From an uncultured Johnsonella sp. (lineage in GTDB: Bacteria; Bacillota; Clostridia; Lachnospirales; Lachnospiraceae): a DNA stretch of 64,000 nt. The notes under the pieces are model-generated. The model searched no databases and was not told the DNA's origin. It was given only the letters and a program-made list of their open reading frames with translations. Below, one piece after another: positions 17,132-26,304 of the stretch. The stretch spans positions 1 to 64,000 of the forward strand of contig CALBCM010000042.1 in the NCBI GenBank assembly GCA_937927235.1, given 5' to 3'. Within the stretch, counting starts at the first letter, position 1; each line of letters opens with the position of its first letter. Made by a program: the position numbers and the translations under genes.

Positions 17132-17926
17132 CTAAAGTACTTTACTCAAGAAATTTTTAAGTCTTTCATTTACAGGATTGACAAAAAATTCATCCGGAGA
17201 GTTTTCTTCTATAAACTCTCCTCCGTCAAGAAACACCACTCTGTTTGATACTTCCCTTGCAAAGCCCATCTCATGAGTTACCACCACCATAGTCATATGC
17301 CTTTTAGCAAGGTCGCTCATAACATTCAGCACCTCACCCACCATTTCAGGGTCAAGAGCGGAGGTAGGCTCATCAAAAAGCATTACCTCCGGCTTCATGC
17401 AAAGTGCTCTCACTATTGCTATTCTTTGCTGCTGACCACCGGAAAGCTGTGAGGGATAGGCTTCTGCCCGGTCTGCCAGTCCCACTCTTTCAAGCAGCTC
17501 CATGGCGTAGGAGGCTGCTTCACCTTCTGCCTTGCCCTGGAGCCTTACAGGAGCAAGTGTAAGATTCCTAAGCACATTCATATGAGGAAAGAGATTAAAC
17601 TGTTGAAAAACCATGCCCATTCTCTGTCTGTGCTTATCTATATCGACTGCTTTGTCACATATATTTTCACCGTCAAATATTATTTTTCCCGAGCTTGGTT
17701 CTTCTATTCTGTTAAGACATCTTAAAAAAGTGGATTTGCCTGAGCCGGAAGGACCTATTATACATACCACATCTCCCTTATATATATCAAGAGTGATCCC
17801 TTTAAGCACCTCATTATCAGCAAATTTTTTAGTAAGCTTTTCTATATGAAGCAAGGGAACCGCATTGATATCGTTTGAAATTTCCCCGCTAAAATCTAAT
17901 CCTCGTGTTAAATCAGTTTCTTGCAC
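17132..17926 (-). CDS. polar amino-acid ABC transporter ATP-binding protein
   Basis: The ATPase of a HisP/GlnQ-type importer. Walker A is GPSGSGKST, signature [11 protein letters not shown], Walker [14 protein letters not shown] and the switch VVVTHE. About 264 residues counting from the GTG at 17926, which has GGAGG 7 bp upstream. A TTG six codons earlier is less likely. A 25-residue N-terminal extension precedes the ABC domain, longer than usual. It overlaps the permease gene end by 14 bp and completes a three-gene operon with 17913-18605 and 18706-19548. Confidence 0.92.
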   Translation of the reverse strand: MQETDLTRGLDFSGEISNDINAVPLLHIEKLTKKFADNEVLKGITLDIYKGDVVCIIGPSGSGKSTFLRCLNRIEEPSSGKIIFDGENICDKAVDIDKHRQRMGMVFQQFNLFPHMNVLRNLTLAPVRLQGKAEGEAASYAMELLERVGLADRAEAYPSQLSGGQQQRIAIVRALCMKPEVMLFDEPTSALDPEMVGEVLNVMSDLAKRHMTMVVVTHEMGFAREVSNRVVFLDGGEFIEENSPDEFFVNPVNERLKNFLSKVL

Positions 17927-18605
17927 GTGAAAGCCTCCTCTCAATAATAGTTACTACATAGCTAAAGCCAAGTACCAGTATAAGATATATAAGTGCTACC
18001 GCTATCAGGGGCATAAAAGCCGAATAAGTTTTAGACCTTATTATATCTGCCGCCTTTGTAAGATCTATAAGTGCTATATAGCCTGCCACTGAGGTTTCCT
18101 TTAATAAAACTATAAATTCATTTGCAAGTGTAGGTATTACATTTTTAATCGCCTGAGGCAGTATAATATAGCGCATAGTCTGGTTATAATTAAATCCCAG
18201 ACTTCTGCCTGCTTCAAACTGACCTCTGGATATGGACTGAATACCGGCACGGAATATTTCAGCCTGATAGGCTCCTGAATTAATTCCGAAAGCTATTACT
18301 GCCACAAGCGTCTTATCTATCTTCATCCCTGAAAATACAACAAAATATATTATAAGAAGCTGTATAGTAACCGGAGTGCCTCTGATTACCGCTATATAAA
18401 TATTGCACAGAGCATTTAGTAGCTTAAGCTTTCCGGTATGCTCATATTTGCTTCTTATCATCGCTGAAAAGGCTCCAAGCACAAGCCCTATAATTACCGC
18501 GAAAAACGTAATCACAAGTGTTACCTTAAGACCGTTGCTCAGATAATGCCACCGGTTGTCTTTTATAAAATTAAGTATAAACTGTTCTTTTAAATTTTTC
18601 CACAT
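17913..18605 (-). CDS. polar amino-acid ABC transporter permease
   Basis: A 230-residue HisM/HisQ-type permease with about five membrane segments. The EAA loop, for ATPase docking, is seen as [24 protein letters not shown] single permease gene implies a homodimer. It follows the substrate-binding gene by 100 bp and overlaps the ATPase gene. The substrate cannot be told from sequence; cystine, glutamine or histidine-type importers are the closest analogues. Confidence 0.92.
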   Translation of the reverse strand: MWKNLKEQFILNFIKDNRWHYLSNGLKVTLVITFFAVIIGLVLGAFSAMIRSKYEHTGKLKLLNALCNIYIAVIRGTPVTIQLLIIYFVVFSGMKIDKTLVAVIAFGINSGAYQAEIFRAGIQSISRGQFEAGRSLGFNYNQTMRYIILPQAIKNVIPTLANEFIVLLKETSVAGYIALIDLTKAADIIRSKTYSAFMPLIAVALIYLILVLGFSYVVTIIERRLSRARN

Positions 18606-18705
18606 ATACAGCTCTCCCTTAAATAAAATTCAGCTTGAAAAACCTATAAAGCAGCAGTTCAGATATACCTCACTTAAAACATAGCTAAACTGCTGCCGGC
18701 AAAAT

Positions 18706-19548
18706 CTATTCTGCCTTAATATACTTCTTTACTATTTCATCTATCTTACCCTCACTTTTAAGCTCATCAAGTGCTTTATCTATTTGAGTAAGAAGCTCTT
18801 TATTTCCCTTTTTTACAGCTATTGCATATTCCTCCTTGGCAAAGGCTTCGTCAAGAATCTTAATATCCTTATTGTCGCTTGTAAATACCTTTGCAGTTTC
18901 TTCATCAATTATTACCGCATCAACTTTATTCTGCATAAGGGACTGAACTGCATCAACCGCTTTATTATAAGGCTCTATCTTGACATCCTTAATATCTTCT
19001 GCAAGAATTGCTCCTGTGGTTCCTTCCTGAACGCCTAAAGTCTTTTTTTCAAGCTCTTCAGGAGTTTTTATCTCTGAATCTTTTTTAACTATAACTACCT
19101 GTACGGTATCCGCATAGGTCTGAGAAAAATCCACGCTTTTTTTTCTGTCTTCAGTAACCGACATGCCTGCTATACCTACATCCGCCTTACCTGAGGTAAT
19201 TTCAGGGATAATAGCTGAAAATGCCACATCCTCTATTTCCAGCTCAAGCCCAAGCTTTTTAGCTATTTCCTCAGCTATTTCCGCATCTATTCCGACTATT
19301 TTATCATTTTCATGAAACTCATAGGGCGGAAACTCAGCATTGGTCGCCATTATAAGCTTACCCTTTTCAACAGTAATTTCAGTATCACCCTCTTTAGAGT
19401 TTGCCTCAGAGTCTTTAGCCTGTTCAGCCTTTGAGGCTGCTTCAGTCTTGCTTTCTGCACTTGACCCTGAGTTTGAGCTTGAACTGCAGGCTGCAAGTGT
19501 AAACGCTGCCAGTCCTGCTGCTGCCAATAAAATAAGATTTTTTTTCAT
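18706..19548 (-). CDS. amino-acid ABC transporter substrate-binding lipoprotein
   Basis: A 280-residue lipoprotein: signal peptide with lipobox LAACSS near residues 17-21, then a Ser/Ala/Glu-rich linker to about residue 55. The type II periplasmic-binding domain (SBP_bac_3) follows. It contains ATNAEFPPYEF, GIDAEIAEEIAKKLG, VGIAGMSVTEDRKKSVDFSQTY and a conserved VQEGTTGA. It is the first gene of the importer operon and has a strong AAGGAGGG site. The promoter is at 19598-19627. Confidence 0.93.
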   Translation of the reverse strand: MKKNLILLAAAGLAAFTLAACSSSSNSGSSAESKTEAASKAEQAKDSEANSKEGDTEITVEKGKLIMATNAEFPPYEFHENDKIVGIDAEIAEEIAKKLGLELEIEDVAFSAIIPEITSGKADVGIAGMSVTEDRKKSVDFSQTYADTVQVVIVKKDSEIKTPEELEKKTLGVQEGTTGAILAEDIKDVKIEPYNKAVDAVQSLMQNKVDAVIIDEETAKVFTSDNKDIKILDEAFAKEEYAIAVKKGNKELLTQIDKALDELKSEGKIDEIVKKYIKAE

Positions 19549-19853
19549 AAAACATTCCCTCCTTAAGCTTCAGATTTTAAAATATACAGGTATATAGAAT
19601 ATATATTCAACATTCTTTATCTGTCAATAATAGCTGTATTTCAAAATTTATTTGTATTATCAACAATAGCTTAATGCATATTTTAAAATCCTCTAATTTG
19701 TTTCTTTTTATAATTATACATATTTCTGTATAAAAATCAATACCTTTTAATAAATTTTATTTTATTATTTTCAGCTTTAGGCTCAGGCTGCAAACAGGAG
19801 CTTAGCCTGAATTCAATACTTGAGTCATAAAATGCCTGGTCGGAGGCAGCAAA
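19549..19853. other. intergenic region upstream of the amino-acid importer
   Basis: The 305-bp gap between the importer and the dps terminator contains the importer promoter (19598-19627) and otherwise AT-rich sequence. I see no coding frame, riboswitch or small RNA in it. Confidence 0.5.
19598..19627 (-). promoter_or_regulatory. promoter of the amino-acid importer operon
   Basis: On the minus strand TTGACA (19627-19622) and TATATT (19603-19598) are separated by 18 bp, about 50 bp before the start codon. Confidence 0.55.
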
Positions 19854-19903
19854 AAAGACCCGGGGCACAGCAAGCTTAAAAGCTTGCTGTGCCCCGGGTC
19901 TTT
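19854..19903 (-). terminator. dps terminator with a 24-bp perfect stem
   Basis: Arms 19854-19877 and 19880-19903 are exact inverse complements with a 2-nt centre, giving a 24-bp stem. On the minus strand it runs into TTTTTT and lies just after the dps stop codon. The stem is unusually long and GC-rich for this genome. Confidence 0.85.
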
Positions 19904-19929
19904 ACTTTAACAGCTAATAATATTTTGCA

Positions 19930-20370
19930 TTACTCCATGTAGGCTTTAAGCATCCACTGAAGCTTCTCATATTCCTTAAGATAGCCATTGAATATATCCG
20001 CAGTAGCCTTATCTCCCTCGCTGTCGGCAAGGTCTGAAATCTCCTTTGTATCCTTTATCCAGTATTCAACATCCTTTAAAAGAATCTTAGCTGCATCAAG
20101 GCTTGCTACAGGCACATCATCAAGCTCCTTAACTGCTGTAAGTGAAAGTGCCTTTTTTAAGCTCGCTACAGGCTCTCCGCCTAATGCCAGCAGTCTTTCC
20201 GCCACTTCATCTACTATCTCGGCAGTCTGGTCATAAAGCTCTTCAAACTTGGCATGAAGCGTAAAGAAGCTCTTTCCCTTTAAATACCAGTGAAGATTAT
20301 GAAGCTTTATGTACATTACCTCTTGATTTGCAAGATACACGTTTAATTTTTCATTTAAATTTTTACTCAT
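19930..20370 (-). CDS. dps: Dps/ferritin-like DNA-protecting protein
   Basis: A 146-residue ferritin-fold protein that stores iron and detoxifies peroxide as a dodecamer. The family's di-iron region is visible: YIKLHNLHWYLKGKSFFTLHAKFEELYDQTAEIVDEVAERLLALGG, with His and Asp/Glu positions conserved. I chose the ATG at 20370 because GGAGG lies 8 bp upstream, inside a spurious longer reading that begins ATGGAGG. The promoter is at 20488-20515 and a strong terminator follows. Confidence 0.93.
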   Translation of the reverse strand: MSKNLNEKLNVYLANQEVMYIKLHNLHWYLKGKSFFTLHAKFEELYDQTAEIVDEVAERLLALGGEPVASLKKALSLTAVKELDDVPVASLDAAKILLKDVEYWIKDTKEISDLADSEGDKATADIFNGYLKEYEKLQWMLKAYME

Positions 20371-20931
20371 TGTATTATCCTCCATAAATTAAAATATATT
20401 GTTATATAACTTAATATTCCGAAGCTATAGCGGTCTTAACCGTTTTATAAACAAAATCAGTATCAATTACTGTTTTTTACATATCATATTGTAGCACATT
20501 CTAAATAAAAGTCAAGCAAAATAATTGCACAAAATTTAATATGATTTAAGCTTATTTTCGCTGTTTTGTTGACAGCAGCCCTTTTTGCTCTAAACCTGTT
20601 TCTCTTTTAAAGTAATATCGGAGGCACAGCAAAAATTACTTGCGTTATTGTGAAGAAAATGGTAAATTTATAGCATTAGACAATAAATGTATAATACTAC
20701 AGAAAGCAACAGAGATTATATTGAGCTATATTAATACTATAGTTTTATTTATTAGATTTTATTTAGGATAATGATGTTTTCATATACAGCATTCTGAGCA
20801 TAAAGTATGAGGCGGCCGGCAGAGTGACTGTTTAATCAAATAATAAATACTGCAAATGTGAGCAATAATTACTTGACATTTTAAAGTAAGAAAGGCTTCA
20901 CTTAAAAATAGAGAAAGGGTTAAATAAATTT
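20371..20931. other. 560-bp intergenic region between dps and the Spo0A-like gene
   Basis: It holds the dps promoter and a TTGACA at about 20873 that may belong to the Spo0A-like gene, though its -10 is poor. I see no PerR box, RNA gene or coding frame in it. A block near 20600-20650 is locally GC-rich but forms no convincing hairpin. Confidence 0.4.
20488..20515 (-). promoter_or_regulatory. promoter of dps
   Basis: On the minus strand TTGACT (20515-20510) and TACAAT (20493-20488) are separated by 16 bp, leaving an untranslated leader of about 110 nt. Confidence 0.55.
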
Positions 20932-21795
20932 ATGAAGATTTATCTAGTCGGATGTGTAAGAACTTTAAGTGTCAGATTAACCTCATTAATAGATGAGAAT
21001 AAGCTTGGAGAAGCGGCAGGTTCTTTTGAAGTCTGGGAAGATGCTTTTGTTGAGTTAAGGGATGCAAAGCCTGATGTGCTTATTGCTGATATTAGAAATC
21101 TGGATAATACAGGGCTTGAAAGGATCAGAAGGGCTGCAAATTTATTTCCTGACAGTGATATTTTTATATTTTCGTCAGCCTATGATGCTGAAAGTGTTGA
21201 AAAACTCTATATTGCCGGAGTAAGCTATATTCTTCACAAGCCCTTAAATGAGATAGAATTATCAAATGTTCTCAAAAATACCGAGCTTTCAAGAATGCTC
21301 AAAAGAGTGCTGCAAATAGTACCTGAGCACGGCTCAAAAGCCCATCCGAAAGCTGCAGATTCGGAAAATATCAAGCTTTATGAAGAAGACGAGCTCGTGC
21401 GTTTTACAAAAAGGCTTAAAGGAGTGCTTAGAGAGATAGGCATATTAAGTGAAAGCGGAAGTAAGGATATAATAGAAATAGCCACCTACCTTTTTGAGAA
21501 GGGTATGGACGTAAGAGACGTATCTATGAGAGATATCTGCGGTATGATGGGGGATAATACCAAAAGTGTAGAGCAAAGGATTAGGCGTGCGGCAGGTGCC
21601 GCTTTATCAGGTCTTGCCGCCAGGGGCATGGATGATTATGCCGATCCCATCTATAATGAATACGGCGACAGACTTTTCGGTTTTGAGCAGATGAGAAATG
21701 AAATTAATTTTATATGCGGAAAAAGCTTCAAGCACGGCAATATCAAAATCAAGAAGTTTATAGGAGGGCTTCTTGACTGTTGTATGGAAAGTTAA
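20932..21795 (+). CDS. divergent Spo0A-like response regulator
   Basis: A 287-residue two-domain regulator on the plus strand, unlike its neighbours. Residues 1-110 are a receiver-like domain with the phospho-acceptor position D53 in LIADIRN, S81/S82 and K103 in HKP. The paired acidic residues normally near residues 8-10 are missing (YLVGCVR). Residues 155-280 resemble the Spo0A C-terminal domain: RLKGVLREIGI, RDICGMMGDNTKSVEQRIRRAAGAAL and ARGMDDY. A sporulation-type master regulator origin is likely, but the loss of acidic residues suggests altered or no phosphorylation. GAAAGGG lies 11 bp before the ATG. Confidence 0.75.
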   Translation: MKIYLVGCVRTLSVRLTSLIDENKLGEAAGSFEVWEDAFVELRDAKPDVLIADIRNLDNTGLERIRRAANLFPDSDIFIFSSAYDAESVEKLYIAGVSYILHKPLNEIELSNVLKNTELSRMLKRVLQIVPEHGSKAHPKAADSENIKLYEEDELVRFTKRLKGVLREIGILSESGSKDIIEIATYLFEKGMDVRDVSMRDICGMMGDNTKSVEQRIRRAAGAALSGLAARGMDDYADPIYNEYGDRLFGFEQMRNEINFICGKSFKHGNIKIKKFIGGLLDCCMES

Positions 21796-22046
21796 AAAGA
21801 GGGAGGAGCTGCAAACAGCAGATTCATATAATATATAGTATAGAAAGCAAGAAGCATTCCACTAGATACTGTAGAAACGATGAATTTTGCAGCACCCCTC
21901 AAAATAAAGAAACACCAGAGTCAGTAATTTTGATTTGCCGAAGCCGGCGTTTTCTTATTTTAATACCCTCTATTCCGGCGAAATATCATTTTAATAGCTT
22001 TTTACAGCCCTGCTAAACGCTTAAAGCCGGGGCTGACTGTATTGCC

Positions 22047-23087
22047 TTAAATTATTGAAACCGGGTATTCATTTCCTTTGCTGATTTCACCTATTATCTC
22101 AGTATAGGGACAAACCTTTTTCAACGCTTCAAACACCTGCTCTGCCTTGTCCTTAGCTACACTGTAGAGCAGTCCGCCCGAAGTCTGCGGGTCATATAAT
22201 ACATCAGTAATATATTCCGGTATATCAGATAAAAGACCTACGCTTTTCTTTAGATGTCTTCTGTTGGCATAGGTAGCTGCCGGAACCAGCCCCATTTTAG
22301 CAAATTCTTTTACACCCGGCAGCATAGGCACCTTCCTATAATCTATCACCACCTCAAGACCTGTGCCCTCACACATTTCAAGACTGTGCCCTATCACCGA
22401 AAAGCCTGTGACATCAGTGCAGGCGTGGATGCCGTCCAAACCTTTAACCGCATCGGCGGCATATTTATTTAAGGAAATCATAGATTCAAGACCTGCCTTA
22501 TACTGCTTTGCATCAGCAAGCTCTCCTTTGACTGCATTGATAATCAGCCCGGTGCCTATAGCCTTTGTAAGTATAAGTACATCTTTATCCTGAACTCCAT
22601 TATTTTTAAGGATTTTATCAGGGTGTACAAGACCTGATACGCATAAACCGTATTTCGGTATGTCATCCTTTATAGTATGTCCGCCTACAACTATAGCACC
22701 GGCTTCCATCACCTTGTCATATCCTCCTCTTAATATCGCATTTACTGCTTCAGCCGGAAGACTTTCAGGATACATCAGTATGTTCATACAGAGCTTTGCC
22801 TCTCCGCCCATAGCCCATACGTCAGAAAGTGAATTTGCCGCCGCAATCTGACCATATTCATAAGGGTCATCTACAGCAGGAGGAAATATATCTACCGTCT
22901 GTATAAGTGCAAGCTCATCAGTCAGCTTATATACTGCAGCATCGTCAGCGGTATCAAAACCTACCAGCAGATTTGAATCGCTGAATTTAGGAAGGCTGCG
23001 CAGAACCTGCGCAAGGGTATCAGGCCCTATTTTTGAAGCTCAGCCTCCACAGCCGCCCGTCATTTTAGTAAGTTTTATATCATTCAT
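22047..23087 (-). CDS. selD: selenide, water dikinase, itself a selenoprotein
   Basis: Makes selenophosphate from selenide and ATP, the selenium donor for selenocysteine tRNA. The gene is interrupted by TGA at codon 16 (23042-23040) in the context TGGCGG-U-ASKIG, exactly at the catalytic Cys/Sec position of SelD. Reading through gives 346 residues, the family length, with the nucleotide-binding GFDTADDAAVY and VVGGHTIKD. A truncated frame from 22811 would lack the active site. A stem-loop just after TGA (22997-23013) serves as a bacterial SECIS. The ATG at 23087 has GGAG nearby. No selA or selB is in the window. Confidence 0.93.
22997..23042 (-). promoter_or_regulatory. SECIS element of selD
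   Basis: On the coding strand, TGCGCAG-GTT-CTGCGCA (23013-22997) is a perfect 7-bp hairpin starting 26 nt after the UGA. Its apical sequence AGGTTCT resembles the AGGTCT loop of the E. coli fdhF SECIS that binds SelB. Confidence 0.75.
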
Positions 23088-23525
23088 GTAAATCTCCATT
23101 TTCTTTTAGAATTATTAAGCTCCTATAATATATTATAATATAAAATAAAGCAAATAAAAGAGTAAAAAAAGAGAAAGCCCGCCTGCACCAGTTTGAAGCT
23201 GGATAAAAACAGCTAAAAATGACATTGCTCTTGTCTTTACGCTGTTTTTGAGATATACTTTTTATGATTGAAAGCAAATTCTAAATCTTGATTAAATCTT
23301 AGGTCAATGCTTGGAGATGTATTGCCGTGTAGATTTAGAAATACTTTGACAGCATAATAAGATAAAGCATCAATAATATTATGAATACTAATAATGAAAG
23401 GACGGCCTAGCAGCCCGAGAAATATTAATTAAAGCATTTTCCGATTGCTCCCTGAGCGTATTTCCGGATTTATAAGGTAAATACTCTCACGGCTTATAAT
23501 GATATTTCTCTGCATTGATACAAAT
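23088..23525. other. intergenic region between selD and apgM
   Basis: This 438-bp divergent gap holds the selD promoter (23125-23153). On the plus side there is a TTGACA near 23347 with a weak -10, a candidate for apgM. I found no RNA gene or conserved coding frame here. Confidence 0.4.
23125..23153 (-). promoter_or_regulatory. promoter of selD
   Basis: On the minus strand TTGCTT (23153-23148) and TATTAT (23130-23125) are separated by 17 bp, about 38 bp before the start codon. Confidence 0.45.
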
Positions 23526-24728
23526 ATGAAATATATTATTATGCTCGGAGATGGCATGGCTGATCTCCCTGTAAAAGAACTTGGTGGCAAAACCCCGCTG
23601 GAATCCGCTTATAAGCCTGTGATGGATTCACTTGCACCATATTCCCTGCTCGGCACTGTTAAAACAGTGCCTGACAGCCTGAGTCCCGGCAGCGATGTCG
23701 CAAATCTTGCAGTTTTAGGCTATAACACGGAGCAGTGCTATACCGGGCGTTCTCCATTTGAAGCTGTAAGTCTTGGCATAGCTATGGGAGATGAAGATAC
23801 TGCCATACGCTGCAATACAATTACACTTTCTGATGAGCCTAACTTCATAGATAAAACCATCCTGGACTACAGCGCCGGAAATATAACTACAGAAGAATCA
23901 AATCTGCTTATAAGAGATATTGCAGCCAGGCTTAATACGAATGAATACGGTTTTTACCCCGGGGCTTCTTATAAGCACTGCTTTATATTAAAAAATAGAG
24001 GCATAAATTCCAAGCTTACCTCTCCCCTGGATATTGCAGACAGGAAAATCGGAGAATATCTGCCCAAGGACAGGCTTTTATTTACTCTTATGAAAGAGGC
24101 TGCCGAAATTCTTAAAAACCATCCTGTAAACCTTGACAGAAAAGCCAGGCAATTACATCCCGCAAACTCCATCTGGTTCTGGGGCAAAGGAAAAAAGCCT
24201 GTTTTGGAAAATTTTAATAAAAAGTTTAACCTTGACGGAAGTATTATATCGGCAGTTGATTTAATTAAGGGTATAGGTATTTATGCCGGTCTTGAAGTCA
24301 TAGATGTCAAAGGAAGTACAGGAACTCTTGATACTAATTACGGCGGTAAATGCAACGCTGCACTTGATGCACTGCTCAACCGCAATAAAAATTTTGTATA
24401 CATACATTGTGAAGCTCCTGATGAATGCGGTCATCATGGCGATTACAGCGGCAAAAAGCTTGCAATAGAAAGGATAGACAGGTATATAATAGCTCCTCTT
24501 ATTAATGCACTTAAAAATGCCAAAGAGGATTTTTCCCTGCTGATACTTCCTGACCATCCTACCCCGGTTTCATTGAAAAACCATACCTCAGACCCTGTTC
24601 CCTTTTTATTATACCGCTCGGACAGTAATTTTAACAGTGGTAAGAATATCTATTGTGAAGCTTCCTGCAATGATACTGATACACATATAGAAAAAGGCTA
24701 CATGCTCATACGCAGATTGCTTCTATAG
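23526..24728 (+). CDS. apgM: cofactor-independent phosphoglycerate mutase, archaeal type
   Basis: Interconverts 2- and 3-phosphoglycerate. The 400-residue protein belongs to the ApgM branch of the alkaline-phosphatase superfamily: MKYIIMLGDGMADLP at the N-terminus, then PGSDVANLAVLGYN, ESPF-like GRSPFEA, and C-terminal metal ligands in YIHCEAPDECGHHGD and LILPDHPTP. The family starts at MKYIIM, so I prefer the ATG at 23526; neither it nor the ATG at 23499 has a clear ribosome site. It is a plus-strand gene, followed 37 bp later by the deacetylase gene. Confidence 0.9.
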   Translation: MKYIIMLGDGMADLPVKELGGKTPLESAYKPVMDSLAPYSLLGTVKTVPDSLSPGSDVANLAVLGYNTEQCYTGRSPFEAVSLGIAMGDEDTAIRCNTITLSDEPNFIDKTILDYSAGNITTEESNLLIRDIAARLNTNEYGFYPGASYKHCFILKNRGINSKLTSPLDIADRKIGEYLPKDRLLFTLMKEAAEILKNHPVNLDRKARQLHPANSIWFWGKGKKPVLENFNKKFNLDGSIISAVDLIKGIGIYAGLEVIDVKGSTGTLDTNYGGKCNAALDALLNRNKNFVYIHCEAPDECGHHGDYSGKKLAIERIDRYIIAPLINALKNAKEDFSLLILPDHPTPVSLKNHTSDPVPFLLYRSDSNFNSGKNIYCEASCNDTDTHIEKGYMLIRRLLL

Positions 24729-24765
24729 AAATTCGTTAATTATTAATGAAAGGACTTAAACGATT

Positions 24766-26205
24766 ATGTCAGATTTTAATGAATCTAATTTTCACTCTGA
24801 ACTTGTGAAAAGGAGGAAAAAGCTGCAAAGGCGGCAAAGAATGCAGGTTATAGGGGTTTATTGCTTTATAATAGTGCTTATAGGAGTGGTTGCTTTTGGT
24901 GCCTATCATATTATAAAGGCGGTATCAGGAGGAGAAAATAAAAATACACCGGCTGCAGCCTCACAAAGCAGTGAAGCGGAAAGTGAAAGCCAAGCGGCTC
25001 CAGCAAGTGAGGAAGCCGTAAAAGCCCTTATTGAAAAAGCTGACAGGCTTGCGGCAAGCTATGACTACGATGCAGCCATACAGCTTTTAAGCTCTGATGA
25101 AAAATATGCTACAGCCCCTGAGGTTACAGAGGCTATAGCAGGCTTTGAGCAAACTAAGTCCACTCTTGTAAAGGCGGATGTTACAAAGGTACCTCATGTA
25201 TTTTTTCACACTCTAATTTATGATACTTCAAAAGCCTTTGACGGTGATGACAGGCAGATGGGCTACAATCAGGTTATGACCACTATAGGTGAATTTGAAA
25301 AAATGCTTGATGAAATGTATAAAAGAGGCTTTGTCCTCGTGAGAATACATGATGTAGGCTATGAGGCTCCGGACCCTGAAACCGGTGCCATTAAGATGAT
25401 GAAAGGGGATATAATGCTCCCTCCCGGCAAAAAGCCTTTGGTTATGTCACAGGATGATGTAAACTACTATCCTTACATGAAAACCGACGGATTCGCAAAC
25501 AGGCTGGTAATAGGTGATGACGGCAGAGTTACCTGTGAAATGGACCTTGAAGACGGAAGCAAGGTAAGGGGAGATTATGACCTCATACCTATTTTAAATA
25601 AATTTATTGATGCTCATCCTGATTTTTCTTATAAAGGTGCAAAAGCGATTATAGCAGTTACCGGATATGAGGGAGTTTACGGCTATAGAACTACTGCCTC
25701 CTACGAAAGCGGTCCGGATAAGAATCCTAATATTGAAGCGGATAAGCAAACTGTAAGGGAGATTGCAGAGGCACTTAAAAAAGACGGCTGGGAGCTTGCT
25801 TCACACAGCTGGGGACATAAGCACCTCGGTAAAATAGACATGGTGCATTTTAAAACTGACTGTGATAAGTGGAATAATGAAGTTAATTCACTTATAGGAC
25901 CTGTTGACATACTGCTCTACCCCTTTGGCACCGATGTTGCCGACTGGCACCCCTATAAAGCCGATAATGAAAGATACGCCTATATGCATAAGCTCGGCTT
26001 CAGATATTTTTGCACAGTCGACTCTGCTGAATACTGGGTTCAGTTCGGCGATGACAATTTAAGAATGGGAAGGCGGAACCTCGACGGCTTTAGGATGAAA
26101 ACCGATATAGATGACCCTGCCAAGGCTAAGCTTACTGACCTTTTTGACCCTAATGAAATATATGATAAGAGCAGACCGGCTGAAATGGGAGTTATTACCT
26201 CGTAG
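24766..26205 (+). CDS. membrane-anchored polysaccharide deacetylase
   Basis: A 479-residue extracytoplasmic enzyme. A short basic N-terminus precedes a transmembrane anchor at about residues 28-52, then a Ser/Glu-rich linker and helical region to about residue 125. The NodB-like catalytic domain has the acidic motif in SQDDVNYY and the metal-binding HSWGHKH near residue 348, followed by LLYPFG. It probably removes N-acetyl groups from peptidoglycan or a surface glycan. It follows apgM on the same strand, and a terminator comes after it. Confidence 0.82.
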   Translation: MSDFNESNFHSELVKRRKKLQRRQRMQVIGVYCFIIVLIGVVAFGAYHIIKAVSGGENKNTPAAASQSSEAESESQAAPASEEAVKALIEKADRLAASYDYDAAIQLLSSDEKYATAPEVTEAIAGFEQTKSTLVKADVTKVPHVFFHTLIYDTSKAFDGDDRQMGYNQVMTTIGEFEKMLDEMYKRGFVLVRIHDVGYEAPDPETGAIKMMKGDIMLPPGKKPLVMSQDDVNYYPYMKTDGFANRLVIGDDGRVTCEMDLEDGSKVRGDYDLIPILNKFIDAHPDFSYKGAKAIIAVTGYEGVYGYRTTASYESGPDKNPNIEADKQTVREIAEALKKDGWELASHSWGHKHLGKIDMVHFKTDCDKWNNEVNSLIGPVDILLYPFGTDVADWHPYKADNERYAYMHKLGFRYFCTVDSAEYWVQFGDDNLRMGRRNLDGFRMKTDIDDPAKAKLTDLFDPNEIYDKSRPAEMGVITS

Positions 26206-26261
26206 GTCTGCACAAAACCTTCATAAATTATTTACTTATAAGATTAGCTTTTACAAATAAA

Positions 26262-26296
26262 AAGAGCCGTTATGCAGCATAACAGCTCTTTTTTAT
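26262..26296. terminator. bidirectional terminator between convergent genes
   Basis: AAGAGC-GTTATG and CATAAC-GCTCTT pair around CAG with one mismatched position. A T-run follows on the plus strand and A-runs precede it, so it can serve both the deacetylase gene and nfnB. Confidence 0.7.
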
Positions 26297-26304
26297 TCTA
26301 TATT

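Noticed and set aside
20590..20700. Small RNA or extra gene in the dps/spo0A-like gap
   Set aside because: No stable fold, promoter-terminator pair or conserved frame is visible.
22047..22811. selD as a short gene starting at 22811
   Set aside because: Reading through TGA 23040-23042 gives an uninterrupted, family-length SelD with the active site; the short frame lacks it.
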